Source: Puia sp963703355
GTDB lineage: Bacteria; Bacteroidota; Bacteroidia; Chitinophagales; Chitinophagaceae
Direction: 5' to 3'
Assembly: GCA_963703355.1 (NCBI GenBank)
Contig: OY969813.1
Span: 2,852,001-2,916,000 of the forward strand
DNA: 64,000 bases
This document shows, in pieces, positions 53,301 to 62,300 of the stretch. Positions within the stretch are counted from its first letter, which is position 1. Each line of letters begins with the position of its first letter. Both the position numbers and the translations under genes were made by a program. The notes under the pieces are model-generated. The model did not search any database and was not told the DNA's origin. It saw only the letters and a program-made list of their open reading frames with translations.

Positions 53301-56300
53301 TTGTAAATTATACCTGGCAATCGTCCATAGATGGCGGTACTACATGGACAACAGTCGCTGGTGCAACCGGCAACACGTTTTCCGGAACAGTTTCTCCAAC
53401 TACTAATATTCAATATCGTAGGGTAGCAACAGATATATGCGGCAATGTTGCTTATTCAGCTCCGGTTACATTTACTCAAACAGCAGGAACGGTTGGAAAC
53501 CCATCAGTGTATGGAAACGGTGTGTGGAATGTATACGCTTATGATGCGGCCGGTCCCGGAAACCCTTCTGCATTTTCTACTGCACAATATCTTGGATATT
53601 ATGTAGAACCTCTTTTGTCTTTTAATTCTTTGAATCGCTGGTCGGCAACAGGTTCACCGTCTGATGCTTCCGGATATCAGGGTTGTCAGGTTGATCAGGA
53701 TAATCACTGGGTAAGTTACAGACAAACCAATTTTACACCGGCAACGTATCAGATCGATGTGCCATATCATGACGATGACGCATATCTATTTATTAATGGT
53801 GTTCAGGTATGGTCACAGGCGGGATGTTGTGTAGCAAGTACCAATGTATGGACCGGAATTTTAGGAGCGACTGATAAAGTAGAATTCAGATGGCGTGAAT
53901 ATAATGGATCATCGAGTGGTGCGGTAAATTTCACTGTAGTCACACCGGCGACAACTGTCATCCCGGGTACTATCGCAGCAGGTCAAACGATCTGTGCCAA
54001 TTCAACTCCGGCAGCATTTACCAGTACAACGGATGCTACCAGCAGTTGTTTTGTTTATTATCAATGGCAAAGTTCACCTGATAATACAACCTGGACTGAT
54101 ATAGCAGGCGCTACATCGAATGTTTATGCACCGGGTCCTGTTGCTGCCAAAACTTATTTTCAACGAAAAGCGATTAATGCATGTGGTGTAATTGCTTATT
54201 CAAATACTGTTATCGTTGACGTATATCCAGGTATTCTTACAGCTGGTACCATCGCGAACAACCAGACGATATGTAGTGGTACCGTACCTGCAGCATTCAC
54301 CAGCACTGCCCTGCCAACAGGCGGAAACGGAACTTATACTTATCAGTGGCAGTCATCATTGGATAATATTGGATGGTCAAATATTGCCGGTGCAACTGCA
54401 ACTGCTTATTCTCCCGTAGGTGTGTTAACAGCTACTACCTATTACAGGAGAAATACAACATCATGTGGTTCTTCCGTATTCGCAAGCAGCAATACAATTA
54501 CCGTTACAGTAAATCCATTGCCGGTAATTACAACCCAACCTGCAAACCCTTCCTCCTGCGTGAACGGCAGTACGTCAATCTCAGTAGCAGCAACTGGCGC
54601 AGGTCTTACATATCAATGGCAGGTGAATACAGGAAGTGGATTTACAAATGTCACCAATGTTTCTCCATATTCAGGTGCAACTACAAGTACATTAACAATC
54701 AATCCGGTGATCGCCGGAATGGCAGGGTATAAATATCAGGTCATTATTTCCGGTACATGTGCACCGATACTTACTTCAAATATTGTAACTCTCGCCGTTT
54801 CTAACAATGCGGTTATAACGACACAGCCTGCAAACAAAACTTATTGCGAAGGGTCTAATGCGATATTCTTTATCAATGCATCGGGTACCGGAATTACTTA
54901 TCAATGGCAACAAAATATTAGCGGAACCTGGACTAATCTTGTTGACAATGCCGTGTATAGTGGTACGCTTACCCCGACTTTGACTATAACAGGTGTTGTG
55001 CTTGCAACGATGAATGGTAATATTTACCGCTGCGTGCTTAATACAACATGCCCCGGAGTTTTGAATTCCAATCAAGCTATACTCACTGTTGTAGCTGCCC
55101 CGTCGAATACAATCGCGTCCAATCAGACAGTATGTTCCGGGATTGCCGTTAGCACATTAACAGGACCCGCCGCTTCAAGTTACACTTGGCAGTCCAGCAC
55201 GGTATCTTCTACAACAGGGTTTGTAAATGTGAGCAATGGACAGAATTATTCTCCAGGTACGATTAGCACAACAACATACTATCAGCGCATTGCCGGCAAC
55301 GGAACATGTACGAATACAAGCAATGTAGTTACGGTTACTTTAAATAGTACACCGATTGCCATCACTTCACAGCCTGCAGGCCAAAATATTTGTGCAGGAG
55401 GAAATGCAACTTTTACTGCAACAGCTACTGGTCCCGGAACACTAACATATCAATGGTATGAAAATGGTACGCCGATCACTGACGGAGGGATTTACAGTGG
55501 TAGTTCGACAAATACGTTAACGCTTACCGGAGCAACAGCCGGCATGAATAATTATACTTATTACGTTGCGGTCTATGCATCCGGCTGTAGTGCCGTCGCG
55601 AAAAACTCGAACACTGTAACACTCACTACTTCCAACTCACCTACTGTTGTCACCAACGCACCCAGTTTTGTTACTTGTCAGGGTTCCAGTGTTGCTTTAA
55701 CGATGACTGCAAGCGGAGTGGGACTTACTTATCAATGGCAGATCTTATCGGGAGCAACATGGAATAATCTTTCAAATTTTGGAAGTTATTCCAATGTAAA
55801 TGGAAATTCACTGAAGATTAATCCCACCACGGTTGCAATGGACGGCTCGCAGTATCGGGTAATTGTCTCTGGCACGTGTTCTCCATTTACCGCTACTTCT
55901 GCTACGACGACGATGAATGTGATCAGTCCGGTCGCAAACAATTCAATCGCGAATAGTCAGAATCTGTGTGCGGGAACTCCTGCACCTTTTACGGGGAGTA
56001 CCCCCACTGGTGGTAATGGCGCATATACTTACCAGTGGTATTTAAATTCAGGTTCAGGATGGTTCGCGATCAGCGGCGCTAATGGAATAAATTATTCATC
56101 TGGTCCTCTATCTGTGACCACACAGTATTACAGAGCAGTATCTAGCGGTGGTTGCGCAGCAGTTAACAGCCCCACAATTACTGTAACCATTCTGCCTCCA
56201 ACATCTACTACTGATCCATCCAATACAACAGTTTGCGCGGGAACAAACGCTACTTTCACTGTTGTTGGAACCGGAAGCGGACTTAGTTATCAATGGCAGG

Positions 56301-59300
56301 TAAACACAGGAAGTGGATGGTCAAATGTTATTAACGGAGCTTCTTATACCGGAGTTACGACAGCAACATTGACTGTAGTTAATCCACCTTACGGATTTAA
56401 TAATTACCAATATCGTTGTGTAGTAGGTGGAGGATGCATACCGCTTTCTGTTACTTCAAATCCCGCAACCCTCACAGTGAATCCAACGGCTGTTATTACT
56501 GGTCAACCGGGTAATGTAAATACTTGTGCAGGAAGTACTGCAACGTATACAGTAACAGCATCTGGTGCAGGTCTCAGTTATCAGTGGATGGAAAAAGTAA
56601 GTGCCGGTGTATTTACCAATATAACCAATGGTGGAATATATAGTGGTGCTAACTCGTCAACACTAACGCTTTCCGGAGTGACTGTGGGAATGAATAATAA
56701 TCAGTACATGTGTGTAGTAACTATGGGGACTTGTCCGATCAATAGTTTAATCGGATCGCTCACAGTCAGCGCACAACCTTCCCTCGTAATAACAAATCCA
56801 CCTACAACATGTGCTCCCGGTACAGTGGATATAACAGCCGCTGCCGTCACAGCGGGCAGCACGTTGGCAGGTGGTACACTTACTTATTGGAATGATATTG
56901 CATTTACCTCACCTGTTAGTAATCCTTCTGCTATAAGCGTTGGAGGAACATATTACATAAGAGTTGCAACTTCTGCAATTTGTTATGACATAAAACCCGT
57001 AGTGGTTTCTATCAGCTCTTCAATTTCGAATAATAATATTTCTGCCTCACAAGCTATTTGTACAGGGTCTGCTCCAACCGGATTAACAGGAACGGCTCCG
57101 GGTGGTGGTACAGGAGTTTATACTTATCAATGGCAACAAAGCGCAGACAATGTAACATACACGAATATTGCAGGTGCTACGAGTGCCAACTATTCGCCCG
57201 GAATATTAGCGGCTACTACCTGGTACAAGAGAGTAGTGAATTCGGGAACTTGTATCGGCACTTCATCTGCTGTACAAATTACTGTGGTGTCTTATCCGAC
57301 AGCAACCATTACCTATGCGGGCTCACCATTCTGCGCAACAGGCACAGCCACTGTAACGCAATCAGGACAAACCGGCGGAACGTATTCAGCAAGTCCGGCA
57401 GGCCTTTCTATAAATAGTCTGAACGGCACAATCAATCTGGCAGCAAGTTCTGCGAATACTTATACGGTAACTTATAGTTTCAGCAATGGAACATGCAATG
57501 GTACAACTACAACTTCTGTTGTTGTAAATGCGTTGCCGATCGCAACTATTGCATACGCAGGCTCACCCTATTGTGCAACGGGAACTGCAACACCAACCCA
57601 AACGGGTATATCAGGAGGAACATATTCTGGACCTGCTGGTTTGGTAATTGATCCCACAACCGGAGCTGTAAATCTTAGTGCCAGTACAGTAGGTACATAT
57701 ACAGTAAATTATTTTTATAGCAACGGTACTTGCAGTAATATAACGACGGCATCAATTACCATAACGGCATTACCGACTGCTGCTATTGCATATGCAGGAA
57801 GTCCATATTGTGCAGTGGGCACAGCGACACCGACACAATCGGGAACACCTGGTGGAACATACAGTTCTACGGCCGGACTGGTAATAAATTCAGCGAACGG
57901 GAATATAGATTTGGTTGCAAGTACGGCTGGTACATACACGGTGACTTATACATTTACTGCGGGTGCATGTAGTAATACAACCACTGCAAACATTACAATC
58001 ACTGCCTTACCTGCGGCTACGATTAGTTATGGAGGAAGTCCGTTCTGTAAGACGGTGGGTGCAGCTCAGCCAGTGACGCAGACAGGGACAACAGGCGGAG
58101 TATATTCATCAACAGCGGGATTAACGATTAATGCAGCAACAGGTGCGGTAACACCGGGCACGAGTACAGCAGGAACATATACTGTTACCTATACGATGGC
58201 AGCCACTGGTGGATGTACAGTACAGACAGCAACCACATCAGTAACGATAACTGCATTACCTGTTGCGACGTTCAGTTATACAGGAACACCATATTGTCAA
58301 AGTGCCGCGAACCCGAGTCCGACCTTTAGCGGTGGTGGAGTGGCGGGCACGTTCTCATCAACAGCAGGACTGGTATTTGTGAGTACAACTACGGGTCAGA
58401 TAAATTTATCAGCAAGTACACCCGGAACCTACACGGTCACCAATACCATTGCGGCATCAGGTGGTTGTGCAGCAGTAACTGCTACGAGTTCTGTAACGAT
58501 TACTGCATTACCGGTAGCAACATTTAGTTATGCCGGATCACCATATTGTAAGAGTGCAGCAAATCCGAATCCGACATTTAGTGGAGGTGGTGTTGCGGGC
58601 ACATTCTCATCAACAGCAGGACTGGTATTTGTGAGTGCATCTACGGGGCAGATCAATTTAGCTGCAAGTACACCCGGCACATATACTGTTACGAATACAA
58701 TTGCAGCCTCAGGCGGATGTACTGCACAGACTGCAACAAGTTCAATAACGATTACAGCCTTGCCTGTCGCTACATTTAGTTATACAGGGACACCATATTG
58801 TCAAAGTGCAGCAAATCCGAGCCCGACGTTTAGCGGTGGTGGTGTTGCGGGCACGTTCTCATCAACAGCAGGACTTGTATTTGTGAGCACAGCTACGGGT
58901 CAAATTAATCTTGCTGCAAGTACACCAGGGACTTATACGGTTACCAATACAATCGCAGCATCGGGTGGGTGTGCAGTGGTGACTGCAACAAGTTCTATTA
59001 CAATTACTGCCTTGCCAGTCGCTACATTTAGTTACACCGCATCACCGTATTGTAAGAATGCAGCAAATCCGAGCCCGACGTTTAGCGGTGGTGGTGTTGC
59101 GGGAACATTCACTTCAACAGCAGGACTTGTATTTGTGAGTGCAGCCACGGGTCAAATTAATCTTGCTGCAAGTACTCCCGGAACATATACTGTTACAAAT
59201 ACAATTGCAGCTGCAGGTGGATGTACGGCACAGACTGCAACAAGTTCAATAACGATTACAGCCTTGCCTGTCGCTACATTTAGTTATACAGGAACACCAT

Positions 59301-62300
59301 ATTGTCAAAGTGCAGGCAACCCGAGTCCGACATTTAGTGGAGGTGGAGTTGCGGGCACATTCTCATCAACAGCGGGACTTGTATTTGTGAGTACAACTAC
59401 CGGTCAGATTAATTTATTAGCAAGCACACCAGGAACCTACACGGTCACAAATACAATTGCAGCATCAGGTGGTTGTGCAGTGGTCATAGCAACAAGTTCA
59501 ATTACGATTACGGCTTTACCAGTTGCTACATTTAGTTACACAGGAACACCATATTGCAGGAATGCTGCGAATCCAAGTCCGACCTTTAGTGGCGGTGGTG
59601 TTGCGGGCACATTCTCATCAACAGCAGGACTGGTATTTGTGAGTGCAGCTACAGGCCAGATTAATTTAACTGCAAGTACACCGGGAACATATACTGTTAC
59701 AAACACGATAGCAGCTGCAGGCGGATGTACTGCACAGACAGCAACAAGTTCAGTTACGATTACAGCCTTACCTGTTGCTACATTTAGTTACACAGGATCA
59801 CCATACTGTCAGACTGCTGGTAATCCGAGCCCGACGTTTAGTGGTGGTGGTGTTGCGGGCACATTCTCATCAACAGCAGGACTTGTATTTGTAAGTACAA
59901 CTACAGGTCAGATAAATTTATCAGCAAGTACACCCGGAACGTATACAGTCACCAATACCATTGCAGCAAGTGGTGGTTGTGCAATCGTAACAGCAACAGC
60001 TTCAATAACGATTACAGCATTACCATCGGCTACGATCAGTTATGCGGGCACGCCATTCTGTAAATCACTGGCTACAGGGCAGCCAGTAACACAAACTGGA
60101 ACTACTGGTGGAACATATTCATCTACAGGGGGCCTAACTATTGACCCAACGACAGGTGCGATCACACCAAGTACAAGCACAGCTGGAACTTATACTGTCA
60201 CGTATACTATGGCAGCTGCCGGAGGATGTACTGCACAAACAGCAACCACTTCGGTAACGATTACTACATTACCTGCAGCGACTATCAATTATGCGGGTTC
60301 ACCGTTTTGTAATTCATTGGCAGCAGCACAGCCTGTTACACGAACTGGTACTGCAGGCGGAACATATTCTTCTACAGTGGGATTGACAATTGATCCGACG
60401 ACAGGTGCGATAACACCAAACACGAGTATACCTGGAACTTATACAGTTACCTATACTATTGCCGCTGTTGGTGGTTGTGCGGTAGTAACTGCAACGAATT
60501 CAGTAACAATTACCGCTTTACCTATAGCAACATTTAGTTATACTGCTTCACCATATTGTAAAAATTCAGCGAATCCGAGCCCGACCTTTAGTGGTGGTGG
60601 CGTTGCAGGAACTTTCTCATTAACTGCTGGATTAGTATTTGTAAGTACAGCAACAGGCCAGGTTGATTTAACCGCGAGTACTCCTGGAACATATACTGTT
60701 AAGAATACAATTGCTGCATCTGGCGGTTGTGCTGCAGTCACAGCAACAAGTTCGATTACGATTACCGCCTTACCAGTGGCTACATTTAGTTATACCGGAT
60801 CACCATATTGTCAAAGTGCTGCGAATCCGAATCCGACATTTAGTGGCGGTGGTGTTGCAGGCACGTTCTCATCAACAGCAGGACTTGTATTTGTAAGTAC
60901 ATCAACAGGTCAGATTAATTTATCAGCAAGTACACCTGGAACATATACAGTAACTAATACAATCGCAGCAGCAGGCGGTTGTGCTGTGGTTACAGCGACA
61001 AGTTCAATTACAATAACCACATTACCATCGGCTACGTTCAGTTATACAGGAACACCATATTGTCAAAGTGCCGCGAACCCAAGTCCGACCTTTAGCGGTG
61101 GTGGAGTGGCGGGCACGTTCTCATCAACAGCAGGACTGGTATTTGTGAGTACAACTACGGGTCAGATAAATTTATCAGCAAGTACACCCGGAACCTACAC
61201 GGTCACCAATACCATTGCGGCATCAGGTGGTTGTGCAGCAGTAACTGCTACGAGTTCTGTAACGATTACTGCATTACCGGTAGCAACATTTAGTTATGCC
61301 GGATCACCATATTGTAAGAGTGCAGCAAATCCGAATCCGACATTTAGTGGAGGTGGTGTTGCGGGCACATTCTCATCAACAGCAGGACTGGTATTTGTGA
61401 GTGCATCTACGGGGCAGATCAATTTAGCTGCAAGTACACCCGGCACATATACTGTTACGAATACAATTGCAGCCTCAGGCGGATGTACTGCACAGACTGC
61501 AACAAGTTCAATAACGATTACAGCCTTGCCTGTCGCTACATTTAGTTATACAGGGACACCATATTGTCAAAGTGCAGCAAATCCGAGCCCGACGTTTAGC
61601 GGTGGTGGTGTTGCGGGCACGTTCTCATCAACAGCAGGACTTGTATTTGTGAGCACAGCTACGGGTCAAATTAATCTTGCTGCAAGTACACCAGGGACTT
61701 ATACGGTTACCAATACAATCGCAGCATCGGGTGGGTGTGCAGTGGTGACTGCAACAAGTTCTATTACAATCACTGCCTTACCTGCGGCTACGATTAGTTA
61801 TGGAGGAAGTCCGTTCTGTAAGACGGTGGGTGCAGCTCAGCCAGTGACGCAGACAGGGACAACAGGCGGAGTATATTCATCAACAGCGGGATTAACGATT
61901 AATGCAGCAACAGGTGCGATAACACCGAGCACGAGTACAGCAGGAACATATACTGTTACCTATACGATGGCAGCCACTGGTGGATGTACAGTACAAACAG
62001 CAACCACATCAGTAACGATAACTGCTTTACCTGTTGCGACGTTCAGTTATACAGGAACACCATATTGTCAAAGTGCCGCGAACCCGAGTCCGACCTTCAG
62101 CGGTGGTGGTGTTGCGGGCACGTTCTCATCAACAGCAGGACTTGTATTTGTAAGTACAACTACGGGTCAGATAAATTTATCAGCAAGTACACCCGGAACC
62201 TACACGGTCACCAATACCATTGCAGCCTCAGGCGGATGTGGGGTAGTCACAGCAACAAGTTCTGTAACGATTACTGCATTACCGGTAGCAACATTTAGTT

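Noticed and set aside
51610..57417. Short plus-strand frames inside the giant gene in other phases, which could suggest a broken gene
   Set aside because: The main frame (position modulo 3 equal to 2) is uninterrupted at every point checked, so these are out-of-frame shadows rather than signs of frameshift.
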